Assembly (NCBI GenBank): GCA_015179025.1
Contig: WHUX01000036.1
Coordinates: forward strand, 343,558-407,557
From: Terfezia claveryi
Lineage: Eukaryota > Ascomycota > Pezizomycetes > Pezizales > Pezizaceae
Length of the DNA stretch: 64,000 bases
Direction of reading: 5' to 3'
Part shown: piece after piece, positions 1-11,900 of the stretch
How positions within the stretch are numbered: position 1 is the first letter of the stretch
Layout of the letters: every line of letters begins with the position of its first letter
Translations under genes and position numbers: made by a program
Notes under the pieces: model-generated
Told to the model about the DNA's origin: nothing
What the model saw: the letters and a program-made list of their open reading frames with translations, nothing else
Databases searched by the model: none

Positions 1-3000
1 GAATAAGAAAGCAAGACATGTGGCGTGGATATTGGAGGGGTTAGTCTGCGGCGCGTTGGCCGAAGGGGAAGGTAGTCCGGTTAGGGGAAAGAGCCTGTGA
101 TATATAAACCCACAAGGGGCAACTGTTTGGCATTTCGGAATCTGCTCGGTACCAGTGGAACCGGTTCGATATCGGTGCAGAGTCTAGATTCTTGGCATTT
201 CCGGGTTTGGAAGTTGGTGAACTCGGCCGTCTGTTTTTTGTACATATATACACCTCTTCTCTTCTCCACCATCACCTCGACAGACACAGACGGACAGACA
301 CAGTCACATATACACATCACTTGAGGATTTTTCTCTTCTTATTTGTTTTATTCTTCAGCACTCTGGCCGCTAGCAGGCCAAGCGAGGCAGAGATATCCGA
401 ATCGTAAACTGGACAGTAAATTCTCATATAGCACAGTAGACGTAATATTTACCTCAGTGACGCATTGGCAGTCTGCTTCATCGTCCTTTTCCTGCATACA
501 CATTACCATTACCGGTATGATATCACAAGCCTCACCTCTTGTCAGCTTCTGCTGGTGCCGGTGCCTGATGCAAGCCCTTCTGGCCCCCTACTTACTCTCA
601 CAGATGTTTCCCCCCCCCTTCTTTCACCACACCTAACCGTACGGGGAACCATAAACTAATACATTAACAAGCGTAGAGCTTGTATGTATTATGTTTATAA
701 AATATATGTCGAGTAAGGAGCGGGAGCCAGGACTTACGAAAAACAGAAGGGTGGAAGTCACCCTTTCCTAAGTTTTATTAATTTATATATATATATAAAT
801 CACTTCTACCTCCCGAAGGAAAGTGACAGGAAGTCAATTTCCATCTTTTCAACTAGTTGAACAGTTCCCCACCCCCCCACTCGTTACCTCTCCTTCGCGC
901 GCGCACGAATAACAAGCCAGCAACCTCGCGTGACATCGGGGTGTCTCCGGACTGTCCCGAACGGACTCGGTCAGATAAGCTTCTTGTAGCGCTATAGTGA
1001 CCCCGTCGTGTTCTGCTTCTTCCTTTTGTTACTCCACCACAACATAAATATCAATCTCCGGCTGCAGCATGCGTTATACGTACAAAAATATGTTAGCATC
1101 AACAGCAGCAGATATTGGCTTGCCAGCTGTAGGTACTTATTGCCTGACGGACCAATAATTTATGGCTTCAAAGTTCGTTCGGGGGCTGCCTGATCTTGAC
1201 TGTTGAATGGCCTATGGATGGAGAACAATAGCTATGCCCAGATTAGATCTTGCGTCGGCTTCTGGATTAAATATTTATGAAATGCGTTGGGCTTATACTT
1301 AACAATCAGCAGGGCAGAAAGGAAGAATCCGACTTGGTGGTGCTACAAAGCTTCATGATCCACAAGCTTGGTACCCTAATTCACAGGTATAGAGTAGATA
1401 TACACCTAGGCTGGTTAGCATACACTCATAAAGTCATAGTACATGTAGAAATGCTGGAACCCATTAAAGTCTACTGTATTATCAAGATTTTATCTTTGAT
1501 AATCAATTCTATTAACACTTGAAAGTACTTGCGTCCCCGTATTTACAGCATAGTTAGTTGGAAAGAATGCTGTGCGGCCTACGTATCGGATTTCTGGTAA
1601 AGTAATTTAAAGCCACCAGAAATTGCCCACTCACGTTTTGAAGCCGCTCTTGCTCCAAAACCACTATGGTTGTATTGTTTTGGTCTCTTACCGTTACCAA
1701 CAAGTTGACAACCCTCGTGTATGCAGACTAGCCAGATACGTAGGCCTGGCCTGGTTGATGTAGGACCGACTAAACAAATTCCGAAAAGGGTAATTTTCGA
1801 ATCACACCATGAACTCTCACTTCTCGAGTGGTTATCCCTCTCAGCAGTCGATTTTTAAAACCATATCATTCTCCTCTCACAACGGGGCTCCCCAGTATTC
1901 ACCAGCATTCTGCACCTTTGGTCCCTACTTGCCCTGCTACACTACTACCAATATGTCCTTAACAAATGTAACTCTAGTTCTAGGGGATGGAGTCTCGGTG
2001 GTGGGCCCATCATTTTGGTAAGTTGTAGAAACTCCAACGTGCTTGTATCTATGGGTAGGGTTCAGTCTGTGAGAGGGGCTGTGCAACTGATAGATTCGTT
2101 TTACTAGGGCCCACGCCGGGGTTTAACAGCAAAATTATTGGAATGGTGCGTGGGTTTTGTGTAGCTACGTTCTTCGTGGCGGTAGTGGTCGTCAAATGGT
2201 TGAGCAACGCGAGGGATAGTCCTGCACCAGTAGGACTAACCTCCGTTGTCTCCGAGGGTGGGACGCGTGAGGCTGGGCCCCTACGGCACTTAAGGGGGCA
2301 GAGGCTAGAATGGCAGGTGGGGGGGGGAGAAAGGGGATGGAAGGGAGGGGAGGGGAGGGAAACATGATGTTTTCTGGTATGTCGAAAAGTTCTCACCCTA
2401 GATTACCTTTCCGATAATGCATTACCTCGGGTTTTGCTAGGGGAAGGGACTGCTGCGGGTCATCGGAGGAATACAGCATGGAATGGGGTAGCACAGTTAT
2501 AACAGACCACCAGTGGCTGTGGTCTAGGTAGGTATCAAGCAATCGACAAATGCACGATTGAACTTGGGCAAAAGCCCAGGAAACCTGTACTGGCCAAGAA
2601 TGGCAAAATATATCGAAATCTACTGCCGCTCATGCCATGGCTGCGAGGTGGTGAAAACAGACATCTCAAGAAAACCTGGCCAGCTCCAATAACGGCACTC
2701 ACCCCATTTTATACAATATGCATGCGAAGGTTCCGACTCCCTAGCAACATGCACGACAAGTAACATCCAGCTGGGGAAGGGGCGAATATTGCATATATGG
2801 CGGGTTGAACATTCAGCTGGGGAAGGGGGGAAGTATCGCAGGCTGAATATCCAGTTGGGGAAGGGGCTAATATTGGATATATCGCAGGCTGTATATCCAG
2901 CTAGGGAAGAGAGGAATCTTGAATATATAGCGGGTTGAATATCCAGCTAGGGAAGGGGCAGATATTGGATATATTGCAGGCTGTAAATCAAGCTCTGTTA

Positions 3001-5068
3001 ACTCATGGATCGTCTGCTTAGGAGCTCCATCACATATATAACTAAGCATATCGTGCACAGTACAACCAGACAGACGATGGATCTATCTCAACAACTGACC
3101 ACGTCCACGGTCCAACTGCTCATGCCCCTTTGCTTGCTCTTGGTATCTGAGTGACCTGTCGGTAGTAGCTGCTGGAAATAGCTGCTAGTGCGTGTTTTAT
3201 ATAGATGGGCCTCGCCCATTTGTTGCAAATATGCACAGCGGGATCTGGGACTTTCCGTTGTGGGCGTTGTTGTTCAAGTTGGCTGCTCGTTCGTTCAACT
3301 CTCTGGGCAGTTGCTATCATTCCCCTCCCCGCTAGGTCAGCTAGGTAATGTAGATTGGGGGGTTGCTCTGTACAGGCGCTTTTATTACCTTCCTCTCGAA
3401 CTCGCATCTAATGCTCTTCAGGCTACATGAGATATATGAGAATTATTGCACGAGACTTGAGAATCATGACATCTCATTACAGTCTATTCATGTCCATACA
3501 AGCTCACGCACTATCCGCCAAAGAGGGCCCATTCTCACAGGTGGCCACAAACTTTCACAAGCTAAGTTAGTAAGTTAGCTACAGACACAAGAGAATTGTA
3601 AAACTCCTCAGGCTCTCCCGAACAAAGTTAACTACTAGAAAAGTCCTTCAGGGCAATGATGCTGTTGCAGTTTAGTTGATCGTTTAAGTTGCCGACTGTA
3701 TGTATGTATGTATGATACATACAGTACATTCTTCCAGGAGCAGGGAAAAAAAAAAAAAACAAAGTCCAATTCCCCATTAAACGAACATCGGGCGTCTTTT
3801 TTTTTACTTTGGGTATTTGGAAATTATGCTTCTTTTTCCCTTTCCAAATTTCTAAGTGAGCTCTGGACTCCGCCTTTTTCCTTGTATCTTTTTTTTTTTT
3901 TTTTTAAAGAAAAAGAAAAATACTCATTACTCCTATTCAGTCCCAGTAAGGGGACCGACCATGAGGAGCCAACCCGGAAAACCCCGGGTGGATTCAGAGC
4001 AGGGCAAGTTAATCTGCCAGGCCCGGCGCGCGGAAAGCAAAGAACAAATGGCAGATGACCCTTAGAGGCCCCTGACCTTTTTCTCTGTAACAAGCCTCTT
4101 ATTTCGCAATTTTGTCAGCAATTACCCCCTATGAGAACTATGTAGGCTGTAGATACTTGATTGAGCAGAATCCCCCGGTAGGGTCGGTCACCCTGGCCCG
4201 GCGCGGTCGGGAGCGCGACGAAGGTTCGTCACTGGTTGGAATTTAATCAGGGTAACTGCTTTTCAGGAAGCAGGTAAGTAGTTCTTCTCTAGCCGGACTA
4301 TTCTTCTCTGGTACTTAGGGGCGTAGTCTAACCTGCCCAAACAGACATGGCTGCCCGTTGAGCCTAAGTCTAGTTCGGTTGACTCCTGCTATGTACGTCG
4401 ACTTACCTGTATTCTGATCATCGAATTCTCCACAAGGCTGCCTACTGTAGGGCGAGCAGGACCCTCATCTAATGAACTTGCTTTTGAGGTTCAACTATTG
4501 ATTTCTACTATGTAGTACTACATAACGATAACCTTCGTAGAACTCCTGCCATCGTGATGCTCCTCCTGTTCCTGCGTAACTGACCCAATCTGTAGTCTGG
4601 CCAGCTCAATACCTGTGCTGTACCTCTGGCCCGGGTCTTATCGCCCATTCCACATTGCCTGCTCAGTGCTAATTTTTGTCCAGCCTCTGTCGTCATCCGC
4701 CCGTCCCTCCTACTGCGCCCTTGTACTAATTCACTAACGGTAAAGCCTCAATGAAAACAGAATGAAAGTAGCAGAATTCTCGCTGAAAGAAGTAGCATGA
4801 ATCGCAGGACAAAGGAGAGAACTACACAAAATAAGACACAACGCAAATCATCATCAATTTTTGGCGCACACGGCCAGAGCAGTGACAGGAACACAGCGAT
4901 GAGAATAAAAGAAGACAGTGTAGAGATGCATTAACTATATATCGAAGAGAATAAACAGTCCCTGAACAGTAATACTACAAAAAACACCAACATCCCGCAG
5001 AAAACCAACTCAGATATTAACCAAAACAATTAAGAATAGCAAGTACAGAAAGCTGGTCTAAGGGGTTA
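1..5068. other. Gene-free stretch
   Basis: I see no credible coding region here. All open frames are short, lack recognisable motifs and do not join across plausible introns. The stretch holds pyrimidine-rich patches (around 240-360 and 560-640), a TA dinucleotide run near 785-800, homopolymer runs near 3745-3760 and 3890-3905, and the minisatellite listed separately. The part just below 5069 is the 3' flank of the large minus-strand gene. Confidence 0.6.
2763..2993. repeat. Minisatellite, about 45-50 bp unit, ~5 copies
   Basis: Imperfect direct repeats share the core ATCCAGCTGGGGAAGGGG, followed by a variable AATATTG(G/C)ATATAT and a GCAGGCTG or GCGGGTTG segment. Copies begin near 2764, 2811, 2849, 2896 and 2938. 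The units differ by point changes and small deletions, so the array is not young. No reading frame runs through it. Confidence 0.8.
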
Positions 5069-8000
5069 CTACCAGCCCTTAACCGGCCGTTTCTTTTTCT
5101 TCTTTGCTGCATCAGCCGCGAGTAGCTGAGCCGCAGTTCTAGTTGCTGGAGGCGCTTCGCCTGCCTCTAACATGGCAGCATCGCGAATACCAATGAGTAA
5201 CATATTACCATATCCACTGCCGAATCCGCCATTAAGGTTGTTTTCGAAAAGACTGCGCATATTTCGAAATGCCGCTGCTTTACTGACAATGGGTCTATCA
5301 GGTGCCACTGTTGCAGGGGTGGACACTGCTTCTTCCGAAAATATGGATGAAGGGCCGGAGGACCCGGAAGAATCTGCCACTGCTTCAGCCGCTGGTCTGT
5401 CGGCTACTGCGCCGATTGCGGCCGATGGCTCGCGGGTGGATGGGGTACTATTAGATGAACTGGCATATGAGCTCGCCCCTAGATGCTGGTAAGCGTTCAT
5501 CAACATTGTCTGCTCAAATTCCTTCTTTCTGGCCTCAATCAGTTGCTCAAACTCGAGGCTCTCCTGATAAAACGCGTGAGCCCTTCTCTTTTCCTCATGA
5601 ATCGAGTATCCTCTCCTTATAAGTTTTTCCTTGGCCGCTGCAGTATCAGTCTCATGAACAGCCTTCTCCCGATGCAACCTTTCATACTGTTCCCACTTCA
5701 GATCCCTTTCAGGCGGTAGGTAGCCGTTCGGACCTAAACCATTCAGTTTGGCCTCCTGGTCAAGAAAATCAGCTTCGTGAAGTAGCAACGCCAGCTTCTT
5801 GTCAAACTCTGCAGTCTTCCGCGCGGCCTCCTCTGTCAACTGTCGAAGTTCGGCGCGGATTTTCTCTCTCTCATGATCAAGCCGCCGGATGCACCTCAGG
5901 TGAGGGTCATGCTGTTCCTTCACAGTCCATTTTATTCCTTCTACCCTAGAATCACCGAAGTGCTTCATTTGCTCCATGATACTGCTGATGTGGGATTCTC
6001 CGCTGTCTTTGCCCTTGGAAGATTTCGCTCTAGCGTTTGGTCTTGGTGGTCTAGGGGAGTCGAGTGCTTGAACAGGTGGTAGAGGTACTGTGAAGGTAAA
6101 TGTTGTGTCGGGGGGGGCAATTGGCGCTATGTGTCGCATTGGACGTTGAGGGGTGACAGCAGCAGGGATAACACGGTTTTCTTTGATTCTGTCAAGTTCG
6201 CGTAGAATAGTTGGAGGTGCCGCTAATTTAACGATGAGACTATTTCGTCGGCTGAGATTGTCAACGGCCTCACCAACAGCATCTGTCATCTCCACATCCC
6301 TTGTGGGGTCCTCACCCGAGTCAAGGCCAGAACTGTTGCTTTGCCCACCATCAATAGCAAGGCCATGGTCCATGTCATTATCCATATCATGGTCCTCGTC
6401 CCCATCTTCAGCCACAATTCTATCATCTTGTTCAATTTCGGTGCTGACCCTCTTGTGGTTCTCCACTAATTCAAGGATTGACTCGGTGCTCAAGACGATT
6501 TTACCCTCAAGAGGCTGTTGACCACCTTCAACCCAGGCTTCGAACATAATCTTTGAATGTGAGAAAGTCATGACAGTGATCTCGTGTAGGAGTTTCCGCA
6601 GTCGCTGGTCCAAGCTTAGTGTAGGGCGATCAGATAGAAAATACTCGTCAATCCTACCCCTAAGAAGTACTCCAGCGGTGATTCGATAGAATTGTTGGCT
6701 GATAATATATTGACTGGCCTCTTCGTACAGCATGAAAATTGTATTTTCCAGCCTATAGACCATACATTCCAATTCTTCTATAGATAATTTTAGATAAGAG
6801 TATCTGTAGTAGAAGGGGATGGGGCTTACCACGGGGTATCAATAATGGGTCAATACATTTGCTGAAGAAGTCATGATTGACATAGGTACGGTCGAGAGGC
6901 TGAAGCCGCGCTAAGGTCAGGACAATGAATCAGTATGGTAAATCAACAAAGACTCTTGGAAGCGAGAAAATCACCTTGCTCTCTAAATATTCGCGCATAT
7001 TTATCCTCCAGGTCCATGTATTCTCGCACAACACGCCCGCGAGCCCCGGGCATATTACGCTCTAATTCCACTGGGTTAACTGCAGAGTGGCTTTGCATAG
7101 GGGAAGTATCCACAGCCTCGCATGAGGGGGCTTTGCCAGATATGTTGGGGGACTCAACCTCCTTCTCCCCATTCTCCCCATTCTCCACTTGTCTGACATC
7201 GGTGCCTTCATCAAACGAAGGATGCGCCTCCTGTTTAGCAACGGAAGACATTCCTTGGTCAACGGGAGATAGTTGCAATGAAGGTGAGACCACTCTTGCT
7301 TCCTTCTCCGCAGAAACCGCAATGCCCTCCGTGACAGAATCTTGCATAATTATATCCCCAGAGTAGTCATTCAGAGACTCCAGACTTTTTTCAGCCTCAT
7401 TTTCAGTTTCTTTGTTCACAGATATTGTGGGCCCCTGGCTTGATACGGAGGTGGATATTGATGGTATAGGACTTGGAATACTTTGGACGGGTACATTGTC
7501 TGCATTCTCCGTGCTCAACTGATTCGCGGCCTCCTGTTGGGGCTGTTCTTCTATAGAAGGGGCTTCTGTGACAGGAGAGGGCCCTTCCGGCGCATTGCCA
7601 GTGGCATTTCTGGCAAGAACTCCAAAATCAATTTCGTGCGATTTGAGCACAGGCTTCGGCAAGATCTTGGCAGCAGATATAATACCGTTCCGTGATTGTG
7701 GCCTCTCGGAGTTAAGGATAGAGGCAGAACCAAGGGTTTTGGCTGCCTCCGAGATAGACAACCTTTCCTTAATACCCCTGACCCTCTGAGTAAAACTTGA
7801 GGGTCGTGGTGTCGAAAATATGCTCCTTCGCACCTCTCCCGTCGGTATTATAGCGGCCTCCCCGGCAGCTTCGACCAGCGCAACGGGTGTGGAGGGTTGC
7901 GGTGTGGCATTTTGCGTGGCCGCAGCCGGAGAAGGATCTTGCCTGGCCGCAGCCGGAGAAGGATCTTGCCGGACCGCAGCCGGAGAAGGATCTTGCGGGG

Positions 8001-8907
8001 CTGCAGCCGGAGAAGGCTCTTCCGGGGTCGCGGCCGGAGAAGGCTCTTGCGGGGCCGCGGCCGGAGATGGCTCTTGCGGGGCCGCAGCTGGAGAACAATC
8101 TCGAGGGGCCGTAGCTGGAGAAGGATCATCATCGGAGTCATCAATGGTGATGATCTCCGTGGCAGGAATACTGGGGCATCTAAAATTAAGAGTACTTTGC
8201 ACAGTCCTTTGCTTTTTTTTCATGTGCCGTAACCGACTGTTGCTTTCTTTGAGCGTGGTTCGCACTTTACTGGGGCTTGACAATGTGCTTGTCGGATAGG
8301 GCGGGTCCAAATCCACAATTGTGGGGCCGGAGCTCGAACGTGATAGTATGGGCTTTGTTGCTATAGCAGCAGATGCAGAGTTGGTATCAGCAGATGCAAA
8401 GTTGGTAACCGTTGTCACAACATCGCGAGACTGCACTGCTGCTAGACTAGAGTTCGAGTTGACGTTAGATTGTTTGTCCACAGTAGAGCTCTGCGATTTA
8501 TTCAATCCAGAGGTATTGCCAACAGCTTTCCCTGGCCGTGTACCAACCAAGTCGGAACGCACTATGTCGTCTTCGCTTTGGTAAAATGGAGGACGCTTCC
8601 GTTTTTTTGCGCCCTGAGCACTTTTGGTGGTACTCAATGATGCAGCTGACATGTGCTTTCCTCTCGAGGTACTGGCAGAGTCCGAGGAGTGATCTTCACT
8701 TGGACGTCGCAGCGCCTTCCCCGAAAATAACGGAGAGTCGTTGCCGATGCTAGCGCTTTTTCGTGCAGTGGAGGCGGTCTTTTGGGTGACACCTCTCTGA
8801 AGAAGAACGCCCGACATTGGTATTCCATTTGAGCCTGGTGTTTTGTGATAAGTCTTCAGTGGTGGGTTTGAAGAAGCATTGCGTGCATTGATTAAGTTGC
8901 TGGACAT
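5069..8907 (-). CDS. Large unrecognised fungal protein, 3 exons, 1240 aa
   Basis: Read as exons 8907-6975, 6910-6830 and 6777-5069. The introns are GTGATT..TTAG and GTAAGC..ATAG, and the joined frame is open for 1240 codons. I do not recognise the family. The first ~650 residues are Ser/Pro/Ala-rich and probably disordered, with Lys/Arg patches such as KKRKRPP that could act as nuclear signals, and a 9-residue SPAAAPQ(E/D)P repeat at about residues 259-330. A compact helical segment (about 645-730, with LDRTYVNHDFFSKCID and the following exon start) is the most conserved-looking part. It is followed by an acidic stretch and two predicted coiled coils (about 960-1010 and 1035-1090). The tail ends in KKKKKRPVKGW. 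Composition suggests a nuclear scaffold or chromatin-related protein, but that is inference. The start is the first ATG of the long frame. Confidence 0.75.
7918..8133 (-). repeat. In-frame 27-bp tandem repeat, 8 units
   Basis: Eight consecutive 27-bp units, each starting GGCCGCAGCCGGAGAAGG on the plus strand, lie inside the minus-strand gene. They encode nine residues each, of the type SPAAAPQEP. Units differ mainly at the Gln/Arg and Glu/Asp positions. All are 27 bp, so copy-number change would keep the frame. Confidence 0.9.
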
Positions 8908-11900
8908 GCTCGAGAGTTAGGTGCGTGGGGGCCGATGAGGCCTAAATGACATTCACCACGTGCGAAGAACTGGTACACGAAGCATATGGGCATCTGTAAG
9001 TTTGCGGAGCAATGTGGCTAAGGAGCGAAAAGAGTGGCATTTGTACTTACTCCGCCTGGGTCAAGGGGCCAGGAGATTTGTCTGAGGGCGACAAGTCGCT
9101 CCTCGCTGCAAGCTCGAACGAACGACGATACTGCGGATGGTGGGCCGGTCGACTAGACTACCGATGGCAACCTGCTCTTTAAGGATCGTATCGCCCGAAA
9201 GAAGCGTCCAAAGTGAAAAAAAAAAAGATCTGGCTGTGGAGGGATGACTGCTCCGCAGGTGGAAATAAAAATTGTATCGAGATCGGGCGTGGCTGTTGAC
9301 GCAAAGAAGCCCAAACCGAGAGGGAGTTGTTTGTGTTCTGTGGATGGACGGACGGAGGTAAGGAAAACCCCAGGCGGGTGAAGAGCTGAATAATTTTTTT
9401 TTTTTTTTTTTTTTTTTTCTTTTAGGGGGGGGGTTATGCGGAAGAGACCCACTGAACTAAGACTATGAATGAGCAAAGGTATTGCACACGCGGCACACGC
9501 GGCACACCCGGCACACCCAGGCTAGGCGCACCCCCGGGAGGCACGCGGTTCAGCTTCGAACTGAGGAAGCCAGACCTTGGGCGTATATTCCAACGTGTCC
9601 ACAAAGGCCGAGAAGGGCGGAGAAACGAACCTCTTGGGTCTGCTGAGAAAAGCTCTCAACGCTGGCCACGGGGCAATAACTCCGGCCAAGGCCTGCACTC
9701 CAGCTTACAGCCCGAACCAACAAAGAGTGCGTAGTAGGGACCGTCCGCTGGGCAGTTCAGCCTGTATCCTGTATCCACCTCGAGCCTGGCACCGAACGAT
9801 GAAGGGCGGGCAAGCTGGCGCTGGGCGGTTGCAATGGGACAGGAGTTATGGCCGAAGGCAGGCACAAGGGCACGTTTGAGAAGTGATATGACTGACTGAC
9901 TATGCCTGGTTCCCCGCAGCAACGGGGGGATCCGCTTCGCAGTGATGTACGTGAAGGTGAGGTGTGTTGCTTGCGTTACGATTGTGGAGGGGGGAAAGAG
10001 TCGGAAAATATGCAGCGGATTCGGTTCCACGGGCAAGGATCTGTTTGCTGACCAAGGGAGGGGGTGACGCGAATTACTAAGTTTTCACCAGCTATGATCA
10101 TACTTGGTCCGATATATAAAATTTTATCCTTGGACAGTTTGGTAAGTGTCACGTATACCTACATACCCTCACCTATAGATGTGCCAGTCTTACTACTACC
10201 GCATGAACCCCATTTCTAGACTGCCCGGAGAATCTCTTTGTCTTTATCCTACAAAGCGTTGGAAATGACCTTTGCCGGCCGTCGAGCCAGCACCGGGGAC
10301 TAGGTACCTGAGGGGTTGTACTCTACTGCAGCTGACAATACCTCAGCGGCCAATTTATAGTCCGAAAACTTAAAGTTTAGAATGTTAGGGTTATGCCCAA
10401 GCGCTCCATAGCTTCTGATTCTTGAAGATACTACCCCCCACTACCCTCCCTCGCCCCCCACCCCCCAACCCCATTTCCGAAGTACAGTTATGAACCAACC
10501 GCATGATCCCCTAAACAGGTGATTTGAGATCAACGATGTAGTCTGTGGAGTCTAAGGTATATGTGTCCATATACCCCTTTCCCCCGGTCCCGGGCATGCC
10601 CAGGTTGATGTGACGGCCCGGTGACAATATTGATAAAAATTATCGAGTCAAAAGGTATAGTAATTGATATTTATCATCAATTACACAATAACCTGCTCAG
10701 AACTGGCTGTTTCAAGAACCCCCTAACCCGAGCAGGTTTGTATCATTAGCTATGATAGCTGTCGAGCGCGCGTGTGAATGGACTCTATCAGGTGCTGTAC
10801 CACGACCTGAGGTCTCAGTATATGTATCGAGAGCCCGAAGATGAATGTAGATATTTGCTCTAGCTCAGTACTGATGCGTTATGAGCACTGGTATTTGGAA
10901 ATACTGGCAATTATTTGTTCAAACTCCGCGCATGGGGCATAAAATTCTCATCTGCCCAATGTGTTCCAGTTCCGAAATCGACATATACTTTAAATTTGTA
11001 CTATATCCCCAAGTCGTACCTTGGGAGGGCTGGTGGACAGGCTCCTCTGTTGGCAGTAGGTAGCTTTTGTAGACGCAGCAACTGCTCACTGCTGTGCAGC
11101 GGCTACCAAAGGCCACTCTAGACCCTGGTCGGACAAGAAAAGTATGACAATGCGTCCCTGCTCGAAACTGTAAGCCGGTGAAGCCCAATGACAATACATA
11201 AAATTAATGTTGATCGTGTGTGCAACAAACCTTCCAATAGCTTGAAATTGTTCGGTAGATCATACATGGTAATGCCTTGCGACGTTCATTGAGCTGCCTG
11301 GTTTTTCTTGTCTCTCCTCGAGCCTCGAGTAGTCAAGCTGACACCGGTTGCAGCCTCCAAACTTGAGCACCGGGTCCGGCCCGGAGTTCTCAAGAGTAGG
11401 CGTGTTTGAACTAACCTCATAAGCTCAAAACGAGGACTGATATCGACTCTATCATGAGGAAGGGAGGTTCCTTGCCACATTCCCACCAAGATATAGGAGT
11501 TCGAGCCAGGAGGGGTGGGGAACTTAAGCTGCAGAGATTGTGACGTGAAGACTTGTAGTCTGTTTGAAACAATATGGTGTAGTTTTAGTGTGAAATGGGG
11601 GCAACTTCTGCTGGCACTCTAGAGTTATATCTGCTTTACGCCAAGCCCAATTGCTTCTTACATAATCAAATATCATTACCTGATTGTTCTTATCTATAGG
11701 TGCTTTCTCCTTACTTTCAGTCATACTGACCTTCGATGATTCCCACTCTCCACTCACTCCAAGACCCCATCGACCCTGGGAGATACTCAATGCAGCCTCT
11801 TTGCAGCTGCAACCTTCCCCGGACCCTAGGTCACAGCTTCGAATTTGTCACTAGCACGATTCCATATCCAGGTACATAGCGCTTACGACCACCAACCGCC

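Noticed and set aside
7820..8299. Plus-strand ORFs over the 27-bp repeat
   Set aside because: Repeat units lack stops in several frames; only the minus-strand frame continues into the full gene.
9484..9519. 9-bp repeats considered as a CRISPR-like array
   Set aside because: Units are directly adjacent without spacers, and the organism is a eukaryote.
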